Shown here one piece after another: positions 16,168 through 24,315 of a stretch of 64,000 bases of DNA. This stretch comes from Martinezella tropici. GTDB taxonomy: Bacteria > Pseudomonadota > Alphaproteobacteria > Rhizobiales > Rhizobiaceae. Within the stretch, counting starts at the first letter, position 1. Each line of letters opens with the position of its first letter. The translations under genes and the position numbers were made by a program. Location of the stretch: positions 222,928 through 286,927 of the forward strand of contig NZ_QMKK01000044.1 of the NCBI RefSeq assembly GCF_003287875.1, in the 5' to 3' direction. Under the pieces are notes generated by a model. The model had not been told where the DNA came from and did not search any database. It worked only from the letters and a program-made list of their open reading frames with translations.

Positions 16168-16681
16168 CTTGTCTTCCCCTTTCCCTGCGCCGCTGGGCCA
16201 AAAGCCCGGAATGCGGAAGTCCCTTCGTCATCCCATCATGCAGTCTTGCCGGTCATATTGGCAAATATGACCTTATTCAGAGGAGAGCTTTACGACTGAA
16301 GCCCACTCTGACGGTTGCGACGGCGTGGTGTGATGCGCTTTTGCCAGAACGGCGAAGCGGCTTGGAATGCCCTGGGAGACGTCCTGTCCAAAATTTATTG
16401 GTAAATCTGGACCATAGCAGGGCAGGGAGAACAAAGATTGAGGCGTTTTGAAGGGCAATTGCGGTTGGGCCAAAAGGTTTGTGCGTGGATCCTCGGGTCA
16501 AGCCCGAGGATGACGATGCTTGAGAATAGGCCAAAGACACATAGCGACTTGGGAGATGCATCTCAAAAAACTATCGTTTGTCCGCGGTCCACCTCGAAAA
16601 CACGTCATCCTCGGGCTTGACCCGAGGATCCAAGCACAAGCTCGTTGCTTGCTGAATGAGCAAGAGTAACGATACCGCAGC
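16168..16681. other. 514-bp intergenic region upstream of nhaP2
   Basis: It contains the nhaP2 promoter region and the inverted-repeat element at 16478-16639. The open frames in it owe their length to the repeat sequence and match no protein I know. No gene is called. Confidence 0.55.
16478..16639. repeat. 162-bp inverted-repeat element with palindromic arms
   Basis: Two arms of about 37 bp, at 16478-16515 and 16603-16639, are reverse complements with a single-base difference. Each arm is itself a palindrome around TCCTCGGGTCAAGCCCGAGGA-like sequence (16489-16510). The 87-bp centre shows no coding. Such GTCATCCTCGGGCTTGACC repeats are dispersed in many alphaproteobacterial genomes. It could form a large cruciform or RNA hairpin. 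Confidence 0.7.
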
Positions 16682-17266
16682 TCAAACATCCACGCGCCTG
16701 AAATAGATCGGATAATCGATCACCAGCCCATCCTCGTCCACTGGGAGGTCGACGCTGAAATCCCTGTCTTCGGCGGCGTAGCGATAAAGTTTCTCCGGCA
16801 CGATGCAGGTATAATGCTGGCCGTCGCGCGCCGGCTCGAACGTGTCGAATGGGATATAGAGCATGGAAAGCTTGGCGGTTCCGCTTTCCGGCGTCATCTC
16901 CAGCCGGCGGATCGGCAGGCTGTTTGTGAAGGGCGAGCCGTAGAGATCGATATCGATGCAGCCGTCGAATTGCGGCAGGGCCACGCCATCCTCGGTACGC
17001 CAATGTCCCTTGCCGTCCGAGACCAGCGCGAGACGGCGTCCATCGGTGGCTTCGACGGAGAAGGAAAGAACCGCCCAATGGGTGGAGCAATCGATGCGGT
17101 AGTAAACGCCGTAGGGCGTGCCGCCGCGGGCACCAATGATCATGCCGGCGGCGCGGATGGCCGCGGCGCCGGCATGATCGAGAGGGGTGATCGTCAGGTG
17201 TTCCAGCCCGTCTCCTTCCATGGGACGCCAGCGGACTGTCGTCGGAAGGAGCGGGCGGAAGGCCAT
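16682..17266 (-). CDS. Putative glycolipid-binding domain protein (DUF1089)
   Basis: A 194-residue protein beginning MAFRPLLPTTVRWRPMEGDG. The predicted fold is a beta-rich barrel; conserved stretches are YRIDCSTHWAVLSFSVEA, WRTEDGVALPQFDGCIDIDL and TNSLPIRRLEM, which are diagnostic of the DUF1089/glycolipid-binding family. No signal peptide is visible. Its start lies 2 bp after the gap stop, so it is probably translationally coupled to gap. The biochemical role is unknown, and the glycolipid-binding label comes from the family name only. Confidence 0.82.
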   Translation of the reverse strand: MAFRPLLPTTVRWRPMEGDGLEHLTITPLDHAGAAAIRAAGMIIGARGGTPYGVYYRIDCSTHWAVLSFSVEATDGRRLALVSDGKGHWRTEDGVALPQFDGCIDIDLYGSPFTNSLPIRRLEMTPESGTAKLSMLYIPFDTFEPARDGQHYTCIVPEKLYRYAAEDRDFSVDLPVDEDGLVIDYPIYFRRVDV

Positions 17267-17268
17267 GA

Positions 17269-18279
17269 TCAGATCGTCTTGGCGAAGGCGACGGCCGTGT
17301 CGGACATGCGGCTCGAGAAGCCCCACTCGTTGTCGTACCAGGACAGGACGCGCACGAAGTTGCCTTCCATGACCTTGGTCTGGTCGGTCGCGAAGATCGA
17401 CGAGTGGCTGTCATGGTTGAAGTCGCGTGAAACCAGCGGCTCGTCGGTGTAGCCGAGGATGCCCTTCAGCTTGCCGTTCGATGCAGCCTTGATGGCTTCG
17501 TTGATTTCACCGACCGTCGTTGCCTTCTTGGCCACGAACTTGAAGTCGACGACCGAGACGTTCGGCGTGGGAACGCGGATCGACGTGCCGTCGAGCTTGC
17601 CCTTGAGGTGCGGCAGAACGAGACCGACAGCCTTTGCGGCGCCCGTCGACGTCGGGATCATGGACAGGGCTGCGGCGCGGGCGCGGTACAGGTCCTTGTG
17701 CATGGTGTCGAGCGTCGGCTGGTCGCCGGTGTAGGAGTGGATTGTCGTCATGAAGCCATGGTCGATGCCGACAGCGTCATCGAGAACCTTGACCACCGGC
17801 ACCAGGCAGTTCGTGGTGCAGGACGCATTAGAGATGACCAGGTGCTCCTTGGTGAGCTGGTCATGGTTGACGCCGAAAACGACGGTCAGGTCAGCGCCGT
17901 CGGCAGGAGCCGAAACGATGACGCGCTTGGCGCCGGCCGTCAGGTGAGCGGCGGCCTTGTCGCGGGCGGTGAAGATGCCTGTGCATTCCATCGCGATGTC
18001 GACACCGAGATCGCGGTGCGGCAGGGTTGCCGGGTCCTTGATCGCCGTGACCTTGATCGGCTTGCCGCCGCCAACGATGATCGTATCGCCTTCGACCTTC
18101 ACTTCGGCGGGGAACTTGCCGTGGATGGAATCGTAACGCAGCAGGTGGGCGTTGGTCTCGACCGGGCCGAGGTCGTTGATGGCAACGATCTCGATGTCGG
18201 TGCGGCCGGATTCGACGATCGCACGCAGGACGTTACGGCCGATGCGGCCAAAGCCGTTGATAGCAACTTTTACAGTCAT
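17269..18279 (-). CDS. gap: Glyceraldehyde-3-phosphate dehydrogenase, type I
   Basis: A 336-residue NAD-dependent enzyme of glycolysis/gluconeogenesis. It has the Rossmann start VKVAINGFGRIGRNVLRA, the catalytic cysteine in SNASCTTNCL at about residue 153, the histidine partner in HSYTGDQPTLD and the C-terminal WYDNEWGFSSRM block. The gene lies 64 bp after tkt on the same strand and is followed without a gap by the DUF1089 gene, giving a tkt-gap-DUF1089 transcription unit. Confidence 0.96.
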   Translation of the reverse strand: MTVKVAINGFGRIGRNVLRAIVESGRTDIEIVAINDLGPVETNAHLLRYDSIHGKFPAEVKVEGDTIIVGGGKPIKVTAIKDPATLPHRDLGVDIAMECTGIFTARDKAAAHLTAGAKRVIVSAPADGADLTVVFGVNHDQLTKEHLVISNASCTTNCLVPVVKVLDDAVGIDHGFMTTIHSYTGDQPTLDTMHKDLYRARAAALSMIPTSTGAAKAVGLVLPHLKGKLDGTSIRVPTPNVSVVDFKFVAKKATTVGEINEAIKAASNGKLKGILGYTDEPLVSRDFNHDSHSSIFATDQTKVMEGNFVRVLSWYDNEWGFSSRMSDTAVAFAKTI

Positions 18280-18343
18280 TGAATGTCACTCCCGTTCACT
18301 CAGGGTGTTTATCTATTGGATTTGAGAGCGCTTGTCAGCGCCC

Positions 18344-20326
18344 TCAGGAAAGCTTTGCCTCAGCGGCGGTGACAACGGCCTCCGTCGTGATGCCGAAGTG
18401 CTTGTAGACGTCCTTGTAAGGAGCGGAAGCGCCGAAGCCCTTCATGCCGATAAATGCGCCTTCAGGTCCGATGAAGGCATCCCAGCCTTCGCGAACGCCG
18501 GCTTCGACGGCAACCTTGACCGGCGAGGTGCCTATGACATCCTTGCGGTAGGCGTCCGGCTGCTCGAAGAAGAGTTCGGTGCAGGGAACGGAAACGACGC
18601 GCGTGGAGACGCCCTTGCCTTCGAGAACGGCGCGGGCGGCAACGGCGAGTTCGACTTCGGAGCCCGAAGCGAAGATCGTCACCTTGGCGTCGGCATTGCC
18701 GGCCAGCGTGTAGGCGCCGAGTTCGCAGAGGTTCTTCTCGCTATATTCCGTACGGGCGGCCTGCAGGTTCTGGCGGGTCAGCGCGAGACCGGACGGACGG
18801 TTCGTCGTCTTGATAGCGATCTGCCAGCATTCGGCCGTTTCAGTTGCGTCCGCCGGGCGGAAGAGCTGGAAGTTCGGGATGGCGCGCAGGCTGGCGACCT
18901 GCTCGACCGGCTGGTGGGTCGGGCCGTCTTCGCCGACGCCGATGGAATCATGCGTCAGCACGTGGATGGCGCGGATACCCATCAGGGCAGCGAGGCGGAG
19001 CGGCGGACGGCAATAATCCGAGAAGATCAGGAAGCCGCCGCTATAGGGGATGAGACCGCCGTGCAAGGCGATGCCGTTCATGGCAGCGGCCATGCCGTGT
19101 TCGCGGATGCCCCAATGCATGTAACGGCCGGAGAAATCGGTCGGGGTGATCGACTTCATCTGGCTGGTCTTGGTGTTGTTCGACGGCGTCAGGTCGGCCG
19201 AACCGCCGAGCGTTTCCGGAATGAAGCCGTTGATGACTTCGAGCGCGTCTTCCGAAGCCTTGCGGGTTGCGACCGTGGGCTTGGTTTCCGCGAGCTTCTT
19301 CTTGTAGTCGCTGATGGCGGCGTCGAATCCGGCAGGCAGCTTGTGATCGAAGCGGCGGGTGAATTCGGCCTTCTTGGCCGGGTCGGCTGCGGCAAGGCGG
19401 CCTTCCCAGGCTTCGCGGGTGCCGATGGAGCGTTCGCCGGCAGCGCGCCATTCACCGAGGACGTCATTCGGGATGACGAAGGGCTCGTAGGGCCAGTTGA
19501 GCGCGACGCGGGTCGCGGCAATTTCCTCGGCGCCGAGCGGCGAGCCATGGACCTTATGGGTACCCTGCTTGTTCGGAGCGCCGAAGCCGATGATCGTCTT
19601 GCAGGCGATCAGCGTCGGGCGGTCGGACTGGTGGGCGGCTTCGATGGCGGCGCTGATGGCAGCCTGGTCGTGACCGTCGATTTCGATCGTGTTCCAGTGA
19701 ACGGCCTTGAAGCGGGCGACCTGGTCGGTGGAGTCCGAAAGCGAGACGGCGCCGTCGATGGTGATGGAGTTGTTGTCCCAGAACAGGATCAGCTTGTTGA
19801 GCTTGAGGTGGCCGGCCAGCGCGATCGCCTCATGGCTGATGCCTTCCATCAGGCAGCCGTCGCCGCACATGGCATAGGTGTAGTGATCCTGAAGCTCCGA
19901 GCCGAATTCCTCGCGCAGCTTACGCTCTGCGATCGCCATGCCGACCGCATTGGCAATGCCCTGGCCGAGCGGGCCGGTCGTGGTTTCGATGCCGGTGGCG
20001 TGACCATACTCAGGATGGCCGGCGGTCTTGGAGCCGAGCTGGCGGAAGCGCTGGAGCTCTTCGACCGTCATGTCGGGATAGCCGGTCAGATAGAGGACCG
20101 AATACAGCAGCATCGAGCCGTGTCCGGCCGAGAGCACGAAGCGGTCGCGGTCAGGCCAAAGCGGGTTCTTCGGATCGAAGCGCAGATATTTGCCAAAGAG
20201 AACGGTGGCAACATCAGCCATCCCCATCGGCAAACCGGGGTGACCGGAATTGGCCTTCTCGACAGCATCCATGGCAAGGAAACGGATCGCATTCGCCATC
20301 CGGTCGTGTTGTTCGCGAGAGTTCAT
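18344..20326 (-). CDS. tkt: Transketolase
   Basis: A 660-residue thiamine-diphosphate enzyme moving two-carbon units between sugar phosphates. Visible are AIRFLAMDAVEKANSGHPGLPMG, the cofactor motif from GDGCLMEGISHEA to LILFWDNNSI, the pyrimidine-binding domain with DSIGVGEDGPTHQPVEQ, and the C-terminal domain with VSVPC. Length and motif order are normal. The start at 20326 is the first ATG with the family sequence MNSREQHDRMANAIRFLAMD. It probably leads tkt-gap-DUF1089 from a promoter in the 399-bp divergent region. Confidence 0.95.
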   Translation of the reverse strand: MNSREQHDRMANAIRFLAMDAVEKANSGHPGLPMGMADVATVLFGKYLRFDPKNPLWPDRDRFVLSAGHGSMLLYSVLYLTGYPDMTVEELQRFRQLGSKTAGHPEYGHATGIETTTGPLGQGIANAVGMAIAERKLREEFGSELQDHYTYAMCGDGCLMEGISHEAIALAGHLKLNKLILFWDNNSITIDGAVSLSDSTDQVARFKAVHWNTIEIDGHDQAAISAAIEAAHQSDRPTLIACKTIIGFGAPNKQGTHKVHGSPLGAEEIAATRVALNWPYEPFVIPNDVLGEWRAAGERSIGTREAWEGRLAAADPAKKAEFTRRFDHKLPAGFDAAISDYKKKLAETKPTVATRKASEDALEVINGFIPETLGGSADLTPSNNTKTSQMKSITPTDFSGRYMHWGIREHGMAAAMNGIALHGGLIPYSGGFLIFSDYCRPPLRLAALMGIRAIHVLTHDSIGVGEDGPTHQPVEQVASLRAIPNFQLFRPADATETAECWQIAIKTTNRPSGLALTRQNLQAARTEYSEKNLCELGAYTLAGNADAKVTIFASGSEVELAVAARAVLEGKGVSTRVVSVPCTELFFEQPDAYRKDVIGTSPVKVAVEAGVREGWDAFIGPEGAFIGMKGFGASAPYKDVYKHFGITTEAVVTAAEAKLS

Positions 20327-20725
20327 GGGTTTTTCCGCAGTGTTCCGGGTTCGGGGGATGGCCGCACGCTTGGGAGGGAGGCCATCGGTTGAAAGGCGGA
20401 TGAAAGCGACACTCTTCCGAACGTCATTTCCAACGTCGCCTCAGGCGGCTGAGACATAGCAGTTAGGGCGAGCAAGTCAACAAATCGAGGGCTCAATCCG
20501 ACCCTCCAGCGGCAATTTTTTAACATTTGCCCGTTCACTTTTACAAAAGACGACAATGATGCGACAATGCCTGTGCAGCCGGAAAAGGCGGCATTCATCC
20601 ACAGAATAGGGGGCCTGCCACATGGCAGCCTTTATTGACGTGCTGTTGCCGAGTTGAATATTGTTGCGAAATCAGACAAGTGGCCGGATGTTTTGATTCG
20701 GGCCTTGCGCGGAGAAGCGAAGGGT
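20327..20725. other. 399-bp divergent intergenic region between tkt and the DUF4164 gene
   Basis: A promoter region for both directions. The sequence near 20515-20560 is AT-rich and plausible for promoters, but I cannot pin a convincing -35/-10 pair. No gene is seen. Confidence 0.5.
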
Positions 20726-21001
20726 ATGACACCTTCAGGCAAAACGGTGGACGCGGCGCTCGCTCAATTGCGCCAGGCACTCTCGACTTTGGAGAGCGCC
20801 GTCGACGGGCGGTTCGAGCGGGAACGGGCGCAAAGCGATATAGAAGGCGAGGTCCGCAGGGTTCACGCCGATCGTTCCCGCCTTGCCCAGGAATTGGACC
20901 AGGCCGAGTTCCGTGCGAACCGGCTCGAGGAGGTCAATCGGGAAGTGTCGCGCCGGCTGGTTACGGCGATGGAAACCATAAGAGCCGTGCTGGACCGCTG
21001 A
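20726..21001 (+). CDS. DUF4164 family coiled-coil protein
   Basis: A 91-residue protein starting MTPSGKTVDAALAQLRQALS. It is a nearly continuous coiled coil with heptads such as LRQALSTLESAVDGRFERER and RSRLAQELDQAEFRANRLEEVNREVSRRL. The family is restricted to Rhizobiales and commonly precedes zapA. The start is chosen at the ATG after AAGGGT; 72 bp of open frame upstream lacks homology. By position just upstream of zapA, a division-related role is possible but unproven. Confidence 0.82.
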   Translation: MTPSGKTVDAALAQLRQALSTLESAVDGRFERERAQSDIEGEVRRVHADRSRLAQELDQAEFRANRLEEVNREVSRRLVTAMETIRAVLDR

Positions 21002-21049
21002 TCCCCTCGGGAGGCAGCCGTCGCAGCGCGGCAGTGATCGGAAAGTCGA

Positions 21050-21427
21050 ATGGCGCAAGTAACGGTAACGATCGACGGCAAAGCCTACCGGATGGCCTGC
21101 GAAGAAGGTCAGGAAGATCATCTGACGGATCTCGCCAATCGCTTCGATCGCTATGTCATGCATTTGAAAAGCCAGTTCGGCGAAATCGGCGATCTCCGGG
21201 TCACCGTCATGGCCGGCATCATGATCATGGACGAAGTATCGGAATTGACCCGGCGTGTGTCTTCGCTGGAGGCCGAGCTGGAAACCCTGACCAGCAGCCG
21301 GGATACGACCGTGGCGGCCAACGCGCGCGCCGAGGAAACGCTGGCAAGCGTCATCGATGAGGTGACGGCGCGCATTCACGGCATTACCGAGAAGCTTCTC
21401 GCGCGGCCCGGCGCGGAACAGGCTTGA
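21050..21427 (+). CDS. zapA: Cell division protein ZapA
   Basis: A 125-residue FtsZ-ring stabiliser. The N-terminal ZapA domain is visible as VTVTIDGKAYRMACEEGQE, then HLTDLANRFDRYVMHLK and the conserved RVTVMAGIMIMDEV helix; a coiled coil follows from about residue 60. In the family it cross-links FtsZ filaments at midcell. The DUF4164 gene is 48 bp upstream on the same strand, so the two are likely co-transcribed. The 6S RNA gene lies directly downstream, the standard arrangement. Confidence 0.93.
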   Translation: MAQVTVTIDGKAYRMACEEGQEDHLTDLANRFDRYVMHLKSQFGEIGDLRVTVMAGIMIMDEVSELTRRVSSLEAELETLTSSRDTTVAANARAEETLASVIDEVTARIHGITEKLLARPGAEQA

Positions 21428-21493
21428 GTTTATTTCTGCGGATGCCAGCTGCGGCCCTCTGGTGCGACGACATAATCCGCTCTATATAGTTTT

Positions 21494-21651
21494 GGCGGTC
21501 TGCGCTTCCCGACAGGAACCACAATCCCTGGGGCCATACTCGATCCAAAGGGAGCTGTCCCTGACCAGGCCCGTGGGCCTGGACACACGGTGCCCACCTA
21601 CGTTTGTAGGCACCCAGGATCGTAAACATCCATCGGTCGTCGTGGATCGCT
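21494..21651 (+). ncRNA. ssrS: 6S RNA (SsrS)
   Basis: A non-coding gene of about 157 nt directly after zapA, the conserved location of 6S RNA. A TATATA -10 element at 21483-21488 sets the start near 21494. The ends pair over 10 consecutive positions (21495-21504 with 21641-21650, counting G-U). An inner stem pairs CCTGGG with CCCAGG. The apical part has the perfect hairpin CCAGGCCC-GT-GGGCCTGG at 21565-21582. By family, it binds and sequesters housekeeping RNA polymerase in slow growth. Ends are uncertain by a few nt; overlapping open frames are not genes. Confidence 0.83.
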
Positions 21652-21746
21652 CTCAAATTTTCCGGCTCAGGGCCAATTTTCCCAGCTGATTGCAAAGGAA
21701 GGCGCCGCGCAGTTCTGCCGCCGCGCTGACGCCACTCCTCCTCCCC

Positions 21747-23546
21747 TTAACTTTTCGACCGCAGATAGGCGCCACGCTCCAGTTCCGCCCGGTTCGTCGC
21801 GCTGCGCAGCCGCAGCAGGTCCTTGCGGGCGATCAGGCCGACGAGGCGGCCGGTCTGCGGCTCGACGACGGGAACGCGTCCCGTGTCGGCCTGGATCATG
21901 ATATCGGCGACGCGTCCCACAGTATCGTCAGCATAGGCGACCGGGAGCGATGTATCCGAGATTACGTCATAGAGCGATTGATCCATGAGGTCCGGCTCGC
22001 TGTGCCAACGCAGAGCATCGGCGCGCGAGATCATGCCGACCAGGCGGTCATTGTCGCCGACGACGGGATAGAAGCGGTGCGCATCCGGCTGCTCTGTCAT
22101 CCGGTGCAGCGCTTCCGACAGGCGCATGGCGGCAGGCAGGGTGTCCACCTTTGCGATCATGATGTCGCGGGCGCGGGTGAGCTCGAACGGGTCTATGCCG
22201 TATTCGCGGGTGATGTGCTGGCCGCGCCGTGCGATCTTTTCCGTCAGAATCGATCGTTTCAGCAGAAGGACGGTGACGGCATAGGCCGAGACCGTTGCCG
22301 CGAGCAAAGGCACCAGCGCGCCCATGTCTCCGGTCAGCTCGACGGCGAAGAATGTACCGGTGAGCGGAGCGCGCATGGTGCCGCCCATCATGGCCGCCAT
22401 GCCGAGCATCGCCCAGAAGCCGGGATCGCCGGGCAGGGCAAGGCCGACGAGCCAGCCGAGCGCGCCGCCGAGGATCAGCAGCGGTGCTAGAACGCCGCCC
22501 GACGTGCCCGAGGAGAGCGCCACCAGCCAGATGCCCGCCTTGACAAGCAGGATCGCCAGCACTGCACCGACGGCGATATGGCTGTGCAAGAGATCGGCGA
22601 TGATGTCGTAGCCGACGCCCAGCGCACGTGGTTCGATCAAGCCGCCGAGCCCAACGACGAGGCCGCCGAGGGCTGGCCACCACATCCAGTGGATCGGCAG
22701 CTTTTCGAAGGCATCCTCGATCTTATAAAGCAGGGTGGTCAGCAGGCCGGATTGCAGGCCCGAGACGATGCCGAGGCCGGCGGCGAGCGCGATGCCCCAC
22801 CAGGAGAGCGACATCTCGAAATGCGCGGGGAAGAGCGGGCCGCTGCCGAGCAACAATGGACGCCAGATGACCGAAACGCAGGCGGCGACAGCGACTGGAA
22901 TGAAGCTGCGCGGCTTCCATTCGAACAGCAGCAGTTCGACGGCGAGCATGACGGCCGCGATCGGCGTGCCGAACACCGCGGTCATGCCGGCGGCCGCGCC
23001 GGCAACCAGCAGGGTCTTTCTCTCGGCCGCACTCATATGAAAGAGCTGCGCGAAGAGCGAGCCGATGGCGCCGCCAGTCATGATGATAGGGCCTTCCGCA
23101 CCGAAGGGGCCGCCGGAACCGATCGAGATTGCCGATGACAGCGGCTTCAGCATCGCCACCTTCGGCGACATGCGGCTGCCGCCGATCAGGATCGCCTCGA
23201 TGGCTTCGGGAATGCCGTGGCCGCGGATCTTTTCGGAACCGTAGCGTGCCATGAGGCCGATGACGATGCCTCCGAGAATGGGAGCGGCGATCATCCAGGG
23301 CGAGCGTGCTACCATGGCGAAGGAGAGCGACGCGGTGCTGATCTTGAACAGCCAGAGGGCGTTGCTGACGAGCGCGATGAGATTGATAAGCCCCCAGGCG
23401 GCGAATGCGCCGCCGGTGCCGACGACAAGCGCCATGGCAATCAGCACCAGGACGCGCTTGTCCGTGGTGAAATCGCCATTGTCCTTGCGGGAAGCTCCGC
23501 CGGAGAAATCGCGACTGTGACTTTGTAAGGTTACAGTGTCCTGCAT
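21747..23546 (-). CDS. ClC-family chloride channel/transporter with CBS domains
   Basis: A 599-residue inner-membrane protein. The ClC core (about residues 28-440) shows the variants of the anion-site motifs: GHGIPEA for GSGIPE, GGPFGAEGP with the gating glutamate retained, and SGGVLAPLL for GxFxP. Retention of that glutamate suggests a Cl-/H+ exchanger or a gated channel. Two CBS domains follow (about 455-590; MIAKVDTLPAAMRLSEAL and VAYADDTVGRVADIM), probably binding adenine nucleotides. It is divergent from a MarR gene, with a palindrome between, so MarR control is likely. Confidence 0.9.
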   Translation of the reverse strand: MQDTVTLQSHSRDFSGGASRKDNGDFTTDKRVLVLIAMALVVGTGGAFAAWGLINLIALVSNALWLFKISTASLSFAMVARSPWMIAAPILGGIVIGLMARYGSEKIRGHGIPEAIEAILIGGSRMSPKVAMLKPLSSAISIGSGGPFGAEGPIIMTGGAIGSLFAQLFHMSAAERKTLLVAGAAAGMTAVFGTPIAAVMLAVELLLFEWKPRSFIPVAVAACVSVIWRPLLLGSGPLFPAHFEMSLSWWGIALAAGLGIVSGLQSGLLTTLLYKIEDAFEKLPIHWMWWPALGGLVVGLGGLIEPRALGVGYDIIADLLHSHIAVGAVLAILLVKAGIWLVALSSGTSGGVLAPLLILGGALGWLVGLALPGDPGFWAMLGMAAMMGGTMRAPLTGTFFAVELTGDMGALVPLLAATVSAYAVTVLLLKRSILTEKIARRGQHITREYGIDPFELTRARDIMIAKVDTLPAAMRLSEALHRMTEQPDAHRFYPVVGDNDRLVGMISRADALRWHSEPDLMDQSLYDVISDTSLPVAYADDTVGRVADIMIQADTGRVPVVEPQTGRLVGLIARKDLLRLRSATNRAELERGAYLRSKS

Positions 23547-23583
23547 TTGCGCCTTCTGTTCCAGAGCATTTTCCTGTTCTCAC

Positions 23584-23625
23584 GCATTCCGGACGGAAAA
23601 CCGCTGCGTACTTTTCCCGGAATGC
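23584..23625. repeat. rhizobial intergenic palindrome, copy B
   Basis: Arms GCATTCCG/CGGAATGC with inner GGAAAA/TTTTCC, followed by CTCCA; the same family as copy A at 11754. A second kind of imperfect palindrome (GAGCACGG... to ...CATGC, about 23755-23802) lies nearby in the same intergenic region. Confidence 0.6.
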
Positions 23626-23674
23626 TCCAAGCGCGCGGCCGTCCTTCAGCCACTCCCCGCTTTGAGATGGCAAA

Positions 23675-23693
23675 TATATCGTAATGCGATATA
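23675..23693. promoter_or_regulatory. palindromic operator candidate for the MarR regulator
   Basis: A perfect TATATCG-N5-CGATATA inverted repeat between the divergent clc and marR genes. Its arm length and total length (19 bp) suit a MarR dimer. It is 129 bp from the clc start and 145 bp from the marR start. Confidence 0.55.
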
Positions 23694-23837
23694 AATCAAC
23701 TGAGGCGCGGTGCGATCTGCAAGATTCGTTTTCGGCACTATAGTTCCTTGATCTGGAGCACGGTGTTGCCGCAAAACCGCTGAAGATTTTGCGCGACATG
23801 CTTTAGGACCGCGGGCGGCGGCAATGAGGACGATTTG

Positions 23838-24275
23838 ATGGTGCGACGTTTGGATGAAGCTCTTTCACAGGCGGATTACGAGGCGCTGGCGACGCTGCGC
23901 TATACCCTGCGCAAGTTCATGGATTTCAGCACCTCGGCTGCCCATGAGGCGGGTCTGCCGCCGCAGCAGCATCAGGCGCTGCTGGCCATCAAAGGGAATG
24001 GCGCCACCGAAGCGATGACGATCGGCATGCTCGCGGAAAAGCTGCTGATCGCGCCGCATACGGCGACGGAACTGGTTGGGCGCCTGATTGAGGGTGGCTA
24101 TGTCACCCGCCATCCCGATCTCACGGACAAGCGCCGGCAGATCCTGCACTTGACGGAAAAGTCCGAAGAGGTTCTCCAAATGCTCAGTTCGATCCATCTG
24201 GTCGAAATCCGTGAGATGGCGCCGCGACTGATCGAGATTCTGACCCAGCTTCAGGCTGGGGTCCACAATGATTGA
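23838..24275 (+). CDS. MarR family transcriptional regulator
   Basis: A 145-residue winged-helix regulator. It has a helix-rich N-terminus (LRYTLRKFMDFSTSAAHEAGLPPQQHQALLAI), the HTH block MTIGMLAEKLLIAPHTATELVGRL, the wing with the family signature DLTDKRRQILHLT, and a C-terminal dimerisation helix. The ATG at 23838 is preferred over a TTG one codon earlier. It is divergent from the chloride transporter; the palindrome at 23675 is its probable operator. MarR proteins usually respond to small phenolic ligands or oxidants; the ligand here is unknown. Confidence 0.88.
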   Translation: MVRRLDEALSQADYEALATLRYTLRKFMDFSTSAAHEAGLPPQQHQALLAIKGNGATEAMTIGMLAEKLLIAPHTATELVGRLIEGGYVTRHPDLTDKRRQILHLTEKSEEVLQMLSSIHLVEIREMAPRLIEILTQLQAGVHND

Positions 24276-24315
24276 GGGCGCCATTGCCTGGTGATACCGG
24301 CAATGGCGCGAGGGA

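Noticed and set aside
16277..16561. open frames across the 16478-16639 repeat
   Set aside because: They exist because the repeat is GC-rich; nothing in them resembles a protein.
18332..20392. 686-codon plus-strand open frame opposite tkt
   Set aside because: Antisense to transketolase; repetitive Arg/Asp/Gly composition and no homology.
20420..20440. sequence CATTTCCAACG upstream of tkt as a third copy of the fbaB/pgk motif
   Set aside because: Too few matching positions and no palindrome; distance similar but not identical.
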